From Crotophaga sulcirostris (lineage: Eukaryota; Chordata; Aves; Cuculiformes; Crotophagidae), in the NCBI GenBank assembly GCA_013397455.1, contig VYZB01000389.1, forward strand, positions 124,001 to 188,000: a stretch of 64,000 nt of DNA, given 5' to 3'. The notes below the pieces were generated by a model. It was not told where the DNA came from. It worked only from the letters and a program-made list of their open reading frames with translations, and did no database searches. Each line of letters starts with the position of its first letter. Within the stretch, counting starts at the first letter, position 1. Shown piece after piece: positions 37,201 to 47,600 of the stretch. Made by a program: the position numbers and the translations under genes.

Positions 37201-40200
37201 ACAGAGAAAAGTTCAGATCTCCAGATCCATGAACCAAATGTTAGGTGCAATATGGCTTTGTCCCTGGGTTACAGACAGCTGAACACACACCAACTGCACT
37301 GTGGTTTTTGCAACAGCGACCTCCAGGCCTTGCCATGTCTAAAGAGCTTTTTACTGCAATTGGCCTGATGATTCCCATTGTGAAGGTTTCCTGCAGCAGG
37401 AATAACGAGTTTTTTAAGCTTTCAACTTAAAAGAATGCAAACCCATAGGCTGGGTTTTGACCACTGATATCCTGTTGATTTTAGCACATTGGGATCTATT
37501 AACGGAACAGCGCACTGCTTGAACAATTGCAATGAGTGTCTGAGGTCAAGCATGAAAGATATTATCAAAGTGTCTAAGATGATGGTTGGTCTCCCATTCA
37601 GTCCCTTTTCCCTGTATCATTGTATCACAGTATCACAGTATTACAAGGTTGGAAAGAACCTCTGAGATCATCGAGTCCAACCTATAATCCAACACTAACA
37701 CCAACCCATCATCTAAACCATGGCACTGAGTGCCTCATCCAATCTCCTCTTAAACACCTCCAGTGCTGGCGACCCCACCACCTCCCCGGGCAGCGCATTC
37801 CAATGGCCAATCACCCTTTCAGGGAAGAACTTTTTCCTAATATCAAGCCTAAACCTTCCCTGATGAAGCTTGAGTCCATGTCCTCTAGTTCTGTCACTGG
37901 TCACCTAAGAGACAAACCCTTGCCTGACTACAACCTCCTCTTAGGTAGCTGTAGAGAGCATTGTACTGAAACATCCCCCTCTTTCCCATTAGCAGCAGGA
38001 GCCTGAGGCAGAGGTGCAGTGACCGCCAGCCACGAGCCTGAAGCTTGGTGCAAGAGACCCCCTGGGCAGTGGTTGTTGGCAGAAAAACGAATGGGTGAGC
38101 AATGGTGGCACAGGGAGCAGCTCCAGAGGCTCAGAACTGTGCCACAGAGGGCTGCTGAGGATGATCTGGTACAGCTTCCTCTCCTTCCCAACAACTTCCC
38201 CAGAACATACAGAGGTCCAGAGAAGATCTCCACCAAAAGGATGCAAAGCTGTTGAGCCGCTGTGTGCTTCCTTTTTCCTGCCTAGGCACTGTAACTCCTC
38301 CACCGCAGCCAGAGCTGCACATTTGGTCAGGTTAGGGATATGCATACAGGAGGTTACTGTAGTCACCTGCCAGGGGGCAACGCGGTCATGAGCCTGAATA
38401 TTTACTGCTAAGAGACAAATTGGAAGTCCCACCATTAAAATGCAATTGAATTCATACCAGCTAGGGACTATTAAAAGCATCCTGTTTTTTTAAGATGGTT
38501 CACACAGAATTAACTGCTTCAGCTCCTGAGATCAGAATATGTGGAAAATAGTCAGGTATATCAGAAAGTGAAGATCATGGGCATTATGTTAAAACAGACT
38601 TTGTGACTCAGATGTAAGGGCACCGTGTCTGACCGGTTGTTCACAGAATGCCACTTTCACAGGGACATGGGAATATGCAAATTATATGAATTCATAAATA
38701 TGATAGGTATAATAATAACTACAGCTGTTCATTTCTGGTGCTGCCCACAGCGTGCTAGCACCTTCCTGAGACAGAATTTGGTAACGTACCAACTTTGAGG
38801 GGTTTCAGATTTAGGGACACACATACAATCACGCAGTCAGTAGATGATGCAGAAAGCAGATGTGGTCGCTTGGACAGCCTAACATACACAACAATATAAT
38901 ATAATTATTTCCACTTATTCAGTGCTATCTCTACAATGCGATAGCGAAGAGGAATGAGTGAGTATCTTGTGAGATGAGTTCTTGCTATTTTTTTCTTATA
39001 GATCAAAAGCTGAGAGGAAGAAAAGCTCTGTGATTTACTCAAAGTTACAAAGCTTTTCTGGAGCAGACCCGGAAGGAAATCAGACAGCTGTTTCCCAGCC
39101 CCTGCTCTGTCAAAGCCTGAGCAATCCACCGACAACAGAAAAATCAACAAGGAGAAAAAACCCAGATCGATCAAACTATATAAAACCAGAACTTTGAAGA
39201 TGAATCTGCAAAATATGGAGGAGGACAGTGGGGCACTTCAGGCAGAGAGTAAATTCTTCTCAAGAAATATGATATTGCCAGGAAAATACTGTGGTGTCTA
39301 CAGGGGTTGAGTTCAAAGGCTCATTTCTAAGGCAGTCACCAGCAGAGGTGGGTCATGCTTTCCTCCTTCCTACTAGCACCGTTGCCAGGACACAGCACTA
39401 CCAGAAAGAATTCACAGCATTGGCCAAACAAGGCATTTCAGTGCTAAGCCATCAGCAGAGCATGTCATTCTTCTGGGCAGCATTTGTCAGAATAGCAAAG
39501 CTTAGTGTATTACAGGTCAGTCTGAGTCCTCCACATGCTGAAGCAGAAAGTAGTACAGAAAGCATGGAGACGCTCGAGAGTTCAAAAACTACAATCTATA
39601 CATTGGACTCCTCTAGGAGGAAAAGAATCTTGGTTTGATTCTAATTGGCACCCCAGGAGAATTATAAGTAGTATCTAGCTATTTGTACTGAAGCAAGGAA
39701 GAAACAAATAAATTAATTCTAATGTCTTTTTTTTTTGGCAAATAGTTAAGAATGCAATAATATCTAGGGTTTGAAACATATAATGATTAGGGAAGAAATA
39801 ACAGAAATGCTTTTATTACCTTGTTTTAAAGTATATATTGTAGAGGTAGCTGAGAAGTTTGTGGCTGTGATCACATTCTCTCTGTTAGAAGTATCAAGTT
39901 CCACTCGGGTCAGTTTTTCAACATCACTGTGGAAACTGCTGACTTCTCCGGTCGGGAAGGTCGCATTGGTCAGATGGCCATCGGAATCATACCTGCAAGA
40001 CATGATGTTAAAGAGCCATGAAAATCCATCACTATTGTCTTGCAGATACTCCTAAGAGGAAAAGAAAAAAAAGGAAAATAAGTAAACACTGTCAACTCTG
40101 TAAGTAAAAAGGTAATAATTGGTGCATTTACTCAGACAAAATGCATTCAATCCCTAATCCAAATTCCTGGTTAGACTTTTTTTTTTCCGTAGTGCTGGAT

Positions 40201-43200
40201 AAAAGACAACTGGGGATAGTATGAGATGCTACCTGTATGGTTCAGCTTCTGCCAGAGGTTTCAGCGCGGTGCGCAGTCAGGGTTTAACACATTGGGATGT
40301 GATACAGGAGGGCGGCCGCTGGAGGTCACTCGGTATTCAGGTAAACAACCCACCCCCAAAAAGGCGTTTTCATACCGTAAGTTTAAATGAAACCCAATTC
40401 TTGGATTCTGCAATACTCAAAAATTGCCTTTTGTTGCTGATGTGTGAAGTACATAATAACAGTGAATTTAAAAAGGTGATCTAGAGCATAACAATAGCAA
40501 CAAAATTAGATTGAAATCTGCAGCGATTAAATTGCCTACATGGTTTTTAGTCTTGTGTTACGTTTCCCACGGGCTTACTCAAAATCAGCAGGAACTTCTC
40601 ATCACAAGTATAGCTCCAGAATCTAGAGCACCACATTTTGGTTCACCTAAATTTCATCAGTGCTAAAGAAATTATTTTTTGTTTAAGGTATTTTATATGA
40701 ATCAGGCCATGTTATGAAAAAGTCAATAATTAATTCAAAAGCTCTGGAGCAGTGTTTCTAAAAGGTCTTTTCAGTTCTACAGATGTATCTGTTCTTTCTG
40801 ATGGTTCACAGGGAAAACAATATACAACATTTTTTGGTGCTTGATATTGTTTCATATTAATACCTTCCATCATAAAAACCTTACTGACGCTAAAATATTT
40901 TTATTCAACCAAGACACCTCACTGATACTGCAGATGTCTTTGCATGAGTAAATCCAACTCATGTTCAGAAAATAGAAGCCTATTTGTGCAGGTAGGAAAG
41001 CATAATTAAGTATTCATGTTTTATTAACTGTTTCCTCTCATTCACAAAACATATTCTCAGCTGGTCTATCAACCGGCAAAGCTCCACTACCTCCAATGGA
41101 GCCCTTGCAATTCACATCAGCAGATGATCTGGTTATTTTCTTCACTTTAATGTGTTGACATCATTTCCTTAGGATCTTTATTTCCTGTTAATTAGTCAGA
41201 CAAATCTACGTGACAAGAAGTGTTGGTGAAAAAAAATCTCGAATTTTTCTCTTCCCCCAACATAGAAAACCAGAGCAGCTCTTCTTTTCAAATGAAACAG
41301 TGGAGAATGAACTAGTGACCATCCTGTGGTTTTTGACAAATAAATTAATCAAATGTTAAATACAATACAATCTCTCTCTCTCTGTCACCTCCTACTGCCC
41401 TCACATATATCATGAGACTTATTTGCATTCCATCCTTATGCCAGTTCTGTGCAACTTGACTGAGTGCCACACCCAGCGATTATAACTGACTCAGATCACT
41501 ACTTTACATCATTAGGAAACTCCACGAACATTAGGCTGTTATATTTCACTTACTGCTTGATCACAACCTGTTTAGATATCACATATCTGACTACATATGA
41601 CAGCTTGCTAGGTTTTTTGGATTTTCTACCATACCATGGAAAAATCCCCAAACCACGCATTTTTATGGCGTAAATGCAGCCAGTTTATTGGATGTACTTG
41701 TGTGCAAGACTTGGGCTCCATCTTTGCTAGGCATCCAGTTTTGCTGCTGCTGCTGCTGATCAGACACAAAACTCCCTGTGTAGCTGAAAATGGGATATAT
41801 TGATACTGGATGGTTGGCCAGATGTGGTACTGAACTATAATGAGACCAGAGCACATGTCAATGGACCTTACTCATGTAGATGGTCCCACTGGCTTAAGTA
41901 GAACATGCAGATTAGTGTCTCAATAACAATTCCGCAGAGTGACCATCTAAAGATTTTTCTTAAATTCTGGATGGCTTCAAGAAACCCAGTCTTCTGAGTA
42001 CAGGTTCTTCCACCTTTCACATGATGAATAGCAGTACATGGGGACTCAATTCCTGCAGAGCAATGTCCTACCCATACTAATAGGTGCAGAATCATGACAT
42101 ATTTCTTAATGTTAATTTGGGGCCCAGTTATGCCACTGTTAATCTTGTCAGTGACCATTTAATCACAAAAATAATCACGTTGATTTCAGTACTCATATGA
42201 GGAAGTGCTCACCAATATTTGAAATGCACATTTGGGGATATAACTTCACAATCCATTTGCATTTCTCTGTGTAGCACAGTTAAGAGTTATATTATTTCAA
42301 AGGGAAAGAGGTCTAATTAATTTTTTCAGAGAGTTGTTTCTTGCAGGTGTTTTCTTGTCCTTGATTTAATAGAGGCCCAGTACTCCCTCTCCCCTTTTAC
42401 AGCTTTAATGATACAGTATTAAAAAAAATCTAGATGACTGAAAATTGTACATTAGCTATAATTTTATGCAAGAGCTCTTTCAGTACTTCCATTCCATCAG
42501 ATTAGAGTAGATTGATTACAAGTACTTTTGTAGGTGGTTTTCTACCTCTTAATAATTTCCCTCTGTGAGTGAATCTGACATATTGGTAGATGTTCTGAAC
42601 AGTTCATTATCTTTGCTCATATTCCCAAGTGTGTGTGATACGTGTTGTTAAACAAACTCATCCCTATTTCAGCTTGACAGTGCCATGGTTGAACTTTTGG
42701 ATGTGAATGCAAATCTAGCTTAAACAGAGTAGATGATTCCAAGCAATCTGAAAGTTGCTCATATGATAATTCTCTTTGCTCCAATATCATACTCACATAG
42801 GACTCAGAAGCAATTCCCCTGTAAGTAACCCCTTCAAAAAAAAATCTAATTTTCAAACAGAAATCGGGTTTCAATTCGAACGTGACCTGTCTGGAAAACA
42901 ATGTTTGGTAAAAGGATAACTAAGGACCATCACACCCCATGACCTCTTTATGGCAGAAGGTGGGCAGCACCTCCTGAAAGCACACCTACTCAGCACAGCG
43001 CTGATTGTAGCTAACTGCCCCCGTGGCTGCAGCAGACTGGGTGACATTCAGGAATTTGCAGAAGATTATGAAGGTGACTTAGAATATTGGACGGAACATA
43101 AATACTGATGACATGGTTGCTCTAGTTTCTGCTGTCATTTGTTAACATTTCTGCTAACAATTGTAATTCTGTTAATTTCTACTGGCTGATCTAGTCTGGC

Positions 43201-46200
43201 AGAAGTGCACAGTGGTGCAAAACCTGGACAACAGGAAGTGAGGACAGTGTTACCTAGCCTGCAGTTAAAACTGTGAAAGTATGAAGAACTGTTCAATTTA
43301 GCAAAAATTCTTTGTGTTAATCATATACATCACATCAATCCAAGGCACAGGAATCTCTTTGTGAAGAAATCAATACAATACAAAACAAACATACAATAGG
43401 AGGCACTTGAAAGCAGGTGAAGTCCTTTAAAAGGTCTTACTAAGCTTAAGTCATGTTTTAACAAACAACTTGCCAGAAGACAACAGGCACAAGCAGTAAT
43501 TGTGTGAAATGGTTTACACTCAGTGTCAATGGGACAGAGTAAGAATACCAAGACTGAGAAGCACATGACTAAAAATAATCTGCTCTAACATGCTCTAACA
43601 ATCAAGGTCCTGCAACAATGCATGATGTTCTACATGATAAGAAGTAATAGGCATGACTTGGAGCTATGGAAAAAGCTTTTTGAAAGTGTCACTGGGCTGT
43701 GGTCTGGATTATGCCATCCTCAGGTAGGGATTTAGATGGAATGCTCCAAGTGCTGGAATTATTACAAAGAAACATATACTTTAAGTGAGTTCTGCTTATA
43801 AAAAGGTGACACGCAGATCAGTGCTTACACAGCACCAGGCCAACAGTGAAATTTGCATTGTTGCAAGATCATTTAAATTTTTATCCACAGAGGCCTGACA
43901 ATGAGAACTGAACCAGGAAGGCCCTGTACAGTTTTGTTTTCCCATTCATTGTTCAAAATGGCCCTCTCTAATGGTTTATACTTATATCCACCCTATCAAT
44001 TTAGTCTTTGGCAGAATAATAGAGGGCAGGATGCAAAAACATCCCCTTGAATAAAAAATCCCCCCCCCAGTAGCAGATTTGTCTGCTTTTATTTTACTTC
44101 CATTTTAGAAAAACGTAATTCTAAAAACCTGTAATGATGGTAACTCAACTATCTCTCCAGGTGACTTATGCAGTAATGTAATTCTCCTTAATGTGTTTTC
44201 TGTTCATATCTCACCTGGATGGCTTTTCATTTCAGTTTTTGACCACGAACTCCTATGCTCCCCAGAAAGCAGGCATTATTTTCCTCCTTGAAGGCTCCAA
44301 ACTAATATTGCAATGTTAACATGATTTCCACCCATCACTTGTCACATCCTCAATTAAGGATTATGAGAAATTACAAATAATGAGCAATTCTGATACATCA
44401 TGCCTCTATCAATCAAAAATGAACTTTCTCTTTGGTTGTTCTCTCTCTGGGACCCGATAGGGATGTTCTGACTGTATCTTTAACTGTCTTGTCTTGCTCT
44501 TTAGAAATCCTGTCAAAAGTTTCCTGAATGACTTGCTTATGAGTCCATTCCTACTCCATTATACATAGCCTTTGGCTATTACATATACCTTTGTTATTAT
44601 ATATCCTCTCTCCCTGCTGATAAAGACAAGTCCACTCCTGTCTTTGAATATTCCTGTCACTGGCATTCTCAATTTCTTTCGCAACACTCCCTTCTCTGAT
44701 GAGATGCTAATTTTCCCCTTTTTGCCTTCCTCATGATTCATGTCACAAACTGCCTCTACTTCTTTAGTTACAAAAAATCCCACAATCTTATTTTCATTTA
44801 AAGAAACTGATTTACAATAATAAACTGCAAATTAGGCATAATTTCAGGCAGTTTCTGCTACATGTAATGGGCACTATGTACAGACCTTTTACATATGACG
44901 GGCTTTGGCAGTTGAGAAATGGTAGCATTTCATTGTAAAAGCTTGTGCAACAGCACTACTTATCCTTTCTCATGCAGTGTTAGTAGCAAAATTTCTTTTT
45001 AAACTACTAGAGCTGACTGAAAAAAATTCCAGTGTTCATTTAAAATAGGGTTTCTTACATCAGGTATTTAATGTCATGGACTTACTCATACACAGTTGTC
45101 CATCCATTTTCATCGCTTTTGGTTGCTAAGAGCCCTGTGTTTCCAGGATATGTCATCAGAGCCAGGTTGTAGCCTTGGGCATAAACTCTTTTGAGAACCC
45201 CATTGCTGCTTATTGTCAGCCAGTACACCTGGCCCCCCGGCACCACGACCCACAGGGGCAGCCCGCTCGTGTCTCTGCGGATGTGAACCGAATTCCCATT
45301 GCTGCTGGTTATGGTGCCGATATCTCCTTCCCCACTGTAGGTGAAATTGTAAATGTAGTCCCTTGTTATGAGGTTCAGCGTGTGCAGGTGGGTGCCGTTG
45401 ATGGTGAACTGATACAGTTCTTGGTCCGCTGGTGATGCGATCTCATACATATTCGTGTCACTGAGATGAGCCTTGTTTCGGCTGACTGCACGGATGCGAA
45501 CATTGCCCAGGTCTGCCACATACAGCGTGTCATCAGGAGAGACTGCTAGAGAAGAAGGTGCTTTCAGCTTTGCATCTTTGGCATATCCACCATCACCTGG
45601 AGGAGAAATGGTAATTTCAGTAATCTATAATGCGCACATTTAAGCTGATCCCCACAGTCTGACATGCTGGTTCTCCTCAGTATCATTTACAGGTCAATAA
45701 AACAGTATCTTCTTCCAACTAATTAAATCCATATTATCTAAGGTTGGTGCAATTCTAAATCAGTCTCAGTGAAGACAAACAAGAATATAAATTATCTAAT
45801 TTAAACCATTTTTGCTAAGGCAAAAACTCTGCTGCTCAGGAAAGCATTAATGGTAAAATTGCGAAAGTAAAAAACCATGACGCCTGAAGTTTCATTCCCT
45901 GCTATTTGTCTGTTGGCATACAGTCAAAATATAATCGTGTTGTAATTCACCTTAAATGACACTGAAGAAAGATTAATTTATGCTTATTAAAATCTCAACA
46001 CTACAGGAAAACAAACCAAGAATAATAGTCAAAAAGGGCCTTTGCATTATCGTGGGCTGTATACACATATCAAAATGACTTTATGTGAGCAGGATTTTAT
46101 GTAACTAGCAAGAAAGTAGATTAAACCTCACTTTTAAAGAAAAACAGATTACTGTTTGTATTGCTCCCCTTCTCCTGACTGAGAAATGAAATTTGGTGGG

Positions 46201-47600
46201 GATTTTGAGCACACCCTATGCTTCCTCAGAAATGGATGAACTATCTGCTCTTCTGCCCCTGCGTTTTACCAACCCAACATTGGCACAATCATTAGATTTG
46301 CCACAGTTTTTAATTTGTCAGCACTGAGGACAGTTTCCCTCAATAGGAACTCTGAATGGGGTCCTTTTCAGCACTGCTCTGCCATAGCTGTAACTGAAGC
46401 TGGCAGCACTTGGCAGAGCACAGGAAGCTTTGAAGTTCATTACAATGCTGGGTCAGCAGCCCACCTTCTCTGGAAGACCATTTACATTTTTTTCTCTCCG
46501 CTCTTGACATATTTAATGTTTTCTTGTCAGTAATTAACCTTTTACTTCAAATGGGAGGCTTCTTAAGAATTATGATGACATTATGGAGCAGTGGTTCTGA
46601 GAGATGACAAGATGATAACATACTGCACACCTCTGTGTATGGGAATGTTTTCCTTTGTTCCATTATGAAATATGTTTTTATGGAAAAAAAAACCACCCCG
46701 ATTTGTTTTGGTGCATGCAGTGGAGAGGAGCTACATCTCTGAGAACGTCCAGTGGTGCAGTGCAGGCCGGGCACTGGTTGTGCTAGTTTAAAACACACAA
46801 AGAAGAAATTCTGAACGTTATGTGTTTGCATCATTTTGCTTATGTGACACAGTAATGAGAAGGCTTAAGCCACTGTTTATCACTGGATGTGAAACTACTT
46901 GCTACCCTTCTTGGTGAGAAGGGTTGCCTGGTCCAGTAGCACTTAGGTACTACCTGGTACCATATTCAACATGAGCAAATATAGCTAACACAGAAAAGGC
47001 ACAGCTGGAGGTTCTTTTGAATGATGTGTAATCTCTGTATCAAAAGAAGAAAAGCTAAGTTGACCCTGAGGTTCCTCCAGTGCCAGCTGGAAGACTTGTA
47101 TGTCTACATCCAGTGGATGAAATCCACAAATAGCTGCTTATATGGTTTTTGGCTTTCCAAGAAACTGAATCATTGCTCATCTCTCCTTCCCCTTGTCACT
47201 GTGCTAATCCACAGCTATGCCAGGAGGTCTTACCTGAAAAACAGTCACAATTAGGATCAATCTTGCAGTCACAATCTGATGGAGCTCCAGCAATTACAGA
47301 GATCTCACCATTGGTTGTGACCTGTTGTATACGGTTGATCTTTCTTTCGTCTGTCTCTGCAATGTAGAGTATCCCACTGTGAGATACAGCGATCGCCCTG
47401 GCTGACTCCAGGGTGGAATGGATGGCCACCTTGCTGACGATGAAGTGGTCGATGCCTGGCACCTGGCAGTGAATGGGACGCCCCGCAATAATTCGCACGC
47501 GTCTGTTCTCAGATATCTGCAGGACAATGTTGTTGTCCAGGACATACAGTGAATTGTCTAGAGGGTTCACTGTGAGGTCTGTTGGCCACTCTAACCGCAC
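21501..47600 (-). CDS. TENM1: TENM1 (teneurin-1), last nine coding exons, C-terminal half
   Basis: Teneurin-1 is a type II single-pass membrane protein of neurons that forms dimers and binds latrophilins across synapses. The window encodes its last 1,364 residues, about half the protein. Exons in transcript order: 47234-47600, 45086-45596, 39820-39992, 36940-37175, 30630-30926, 26171-26558, 24274-25494, 23664-23806, 21501-22259. All borders are GT-AG, phases agree at every junction, and the total of 4,095 nt is divisible by 3. Domain order is NHL beta-propeller, YD-repeat barrel, RHS core, linker, toxin-like domain, TCAP. The C-terminal peptide ([20 protein letters not shown] and ending MRQSEIGRR) is TCAP-1. 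The other paralogs end differently: SEMGRR for TENM4 and TENM2/3-type endings such as NEMGKR or SEIGKR. No frameshift or premature stop was seen. Upstream exons, including the transmembrane and EGF parts, lie right of the window. Confidence 0.96.
21513..21635 (-). other. TENM1: TCAP-1 peptide (41 residues) with amidation signal
   Basis: The 41 codons start at Gln-Gln-Leu-Leu after Gly-Glu-Lys and end at Ile, followed by Gly-Arg-Arg and stop. Gly before a dibasic pair is the usual signal for C-terminal amidation, as proposed for TCAPs. Residues agree with mouse TCAP-1 as I recall it, except Ser for Gly at position 5. Release from the parent protein is debated. Confidence 0.85.
22260..23663 (-). 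other. TENM1: TENM1 last intron (1,404 nt)
   Basis: GTTAGTG to TTTTCCAG. The open frame at 22724-22951 resembles nothing known; no repeat was recognised. Confidence 0.9.
23664..23806 (-). CDS. TENM1: TENM1 exon: linker after RHS core
   Basis: Two bases complete Asp, then 47 codons starting [20 protein letters not shown] and ending [11 protein letters not shown] before donor GTTAGTG. Acceptor TTGTTTTGTAG. In teneurin structures this segment threads out of the barrel. An open frame in another phase over this region is spurious. Confidence 0.96.
24274..25494 (-). CDS. TENM1: TENM1 large exon: YD barrel and RHS core
   Basis: At 1,221 nt this is the largest exon in the window. It runs from [20 protein letters not shown] to [15 protein letters not shown] and ends one base into Asp before donor GTAAAG. 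Many YD units occur ([33 protein letters not shown]). Near the end lies the RHS-associated core, [20 protein letters not shown] then [11 protein letters not shown], which in bacterial RHS proteins marks the junction with the toxin domain. Sequons include NIT, NET and NHS. The apparent upstream extension of the frame past the acceptor is intron read-through. Confidence 0.98.
25495..26170 (-). other. TENM1: TENM1 intron (676 nt)
   Basis: Short AT-rich intron with nothing recognised. Confidence 0.92.
26171..26558 (-). CDS. TENM1: TENM1 exon: YD barrel
   Basis: Starts in phase 0 with [19 protein letters not shown] after acceptor TTTGATTGCAG and ends RYRQT plus the first base of Gly before donor GTTTGTG. 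The donor is the weakest of the set. The run [19 protein letters not shown] is teneurin-specific. A GC-rich centre contrasts with the AT-rich introns. Confidence 0.97.
27151..27195. repeat. 23-bp tandem duplication
   Basis: AGTACTTGATATTTGCCCTG plus TGA is followed directly by a second copy (22-23 bp) with no mismatch, ending just before the CR1 tail at 27200. Confidence 0.95.
27200..27263 (-). mobile_element. Old CR1 3' tail fragment
   Basis: About 64 bp: ATCATAGAATCATTAAGGTT then GGAAAAGACATCTAAGATCA, the general CR1 3' end with the ATTCTATG-type tail. In sense orientation to TENM1. Confidence 0.85.
30630..30926 (-). CDS. TENM1: TENM1 exon: YD barrel
   Basis: Exactly 99 codons, phase 0 at both ends, from [19 protein letters not shown] through [19 protein letters not shown] to WSYTYLEK before donor GTAAATCAT. 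Several YD repeats ([18 protein letters not shown]) are visible. Acceptor TTTGTGTTCAG. Confidence 0.97.
30927..36939 (-). other. TENM1: TENM1 intron (6,013 nt)
   Basis: AT-rich with poly-T runs at about 32070 and 34240 and a short (TA)n at about 36016. No CR1 and no coding sequence were recognised. Confidence 0.88.
36940..37175 (-). CDS. TENM1: TENM1 exon: YD barrel
   Basis: Two bases complete Asp, then [20 protein letters not shown] and [15 protein letters not shown], ending STFERRLR in phase 0 before donor GTAAGG. The acceptor has a T-rich tract (TTTTTTTGACAG). The segment [14 protein letters not shown] carries a sequon (NIS). Confidence 0.97.
37176..39819 (-). other. TENM1: TENM1 intron (2,644 nt) with a CR1 insertion
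   Basis: Holds a young CR1 fragment at 37614-37961 in the same orientation as the gene. The remainder shows no recognised feature. Confidence 0.9.
37614..37961 (-). mobile_element. CR1 LINE fragment (young subfamily) in TENM1 intron
   Basis: About 348 bp with tail, 3' UTR and ORF2 C-terminus (open for 63 codons, [20 protein letters not shown]). Broken upstream near TTAGGTAGCTGTAGAGAGCA, and carrying a short deletion after the TRGH region. Confidence 0.94.
39820..39992 (-). CDS. TENM1: TENM1 exon: YD barrel
   Basis: One base completes Glu, then 57 codons from [20 protein letters not shown] to STIYTLKQ, ending one base into Asp before donor [18 protein letters not shown] is a textbook YD repeat. 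Acceptor CATGTCTTGCAG. The 173-nt length is compatible with both neighbours. Confidence 0.96.
39993..45085 (-). other. TENM1: TENM1 intron (5,093 nt)
   Basis: Mostly AT-rich unique sequence with short simple repeats: (TC)n at 41371-41383, five TGC units at 41742-41758 and a C run near 44061. No CR1 or coding exon was recognised. Confidence 0.88.
45086..45596 (-). CDS. TENM1: TENM1 exon: end of NHL propeller and start of YD barrel
   Basis: Begins with two bases completing Gly, then [20 protein letters not shown], the last NHL blade ([19 protein letters not shown]). It then enters the beta-barrel with LYNF-type YD repeats such as [18 protein letters not shown]. It ends TTVYE split two bases into the Glu codon, before donor GTAAGTCC. 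N-linked glycosylation sequons are present (NGT, NFT). The exon is GC-richer than its introns. Confidence 0.97.
45597..47233 (-). other. TENM1: TENM1 intron (1,637 nt)
   Basis: GTAAGACC donor and CTCCTCCAG acceptor. No repeat or other gene was recognised. Confidence 0.9.
47234..47600 (-). CDS. TENM1: TENM1 exon: NHL beta-propeller
   Basis: Starts in phase 0 after acceptor GGTTTTTTCCAG with [20 protein letters not shown] and ends one base into a Gly codon before donor GTAAGACC. Repeats of the form SLYVLDN and [15 protein letters not shown] are NHL blades. The cysteine-dense segment [14 protein letters not shown] closes the exon. In teneurins the propeller is one of the homophilic adhesion surfaces. 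Known splice choice in this domain affects an earlier exon not present here. Confidence 0.97.

Noticed and set aside
41742..41758. CTG/CAG repeat as an expandable locus
   Set aside because: Only five units, intronic; too short to be notable.
21501..47600. TENM2, TENM3 or TENM4 instead of TENM1
   Set aside because: The C-terminal peptide matches TCAP-1 ([20 protein letters not shown] then IGRR), and SH2D1A is adjacent only to TENM1.
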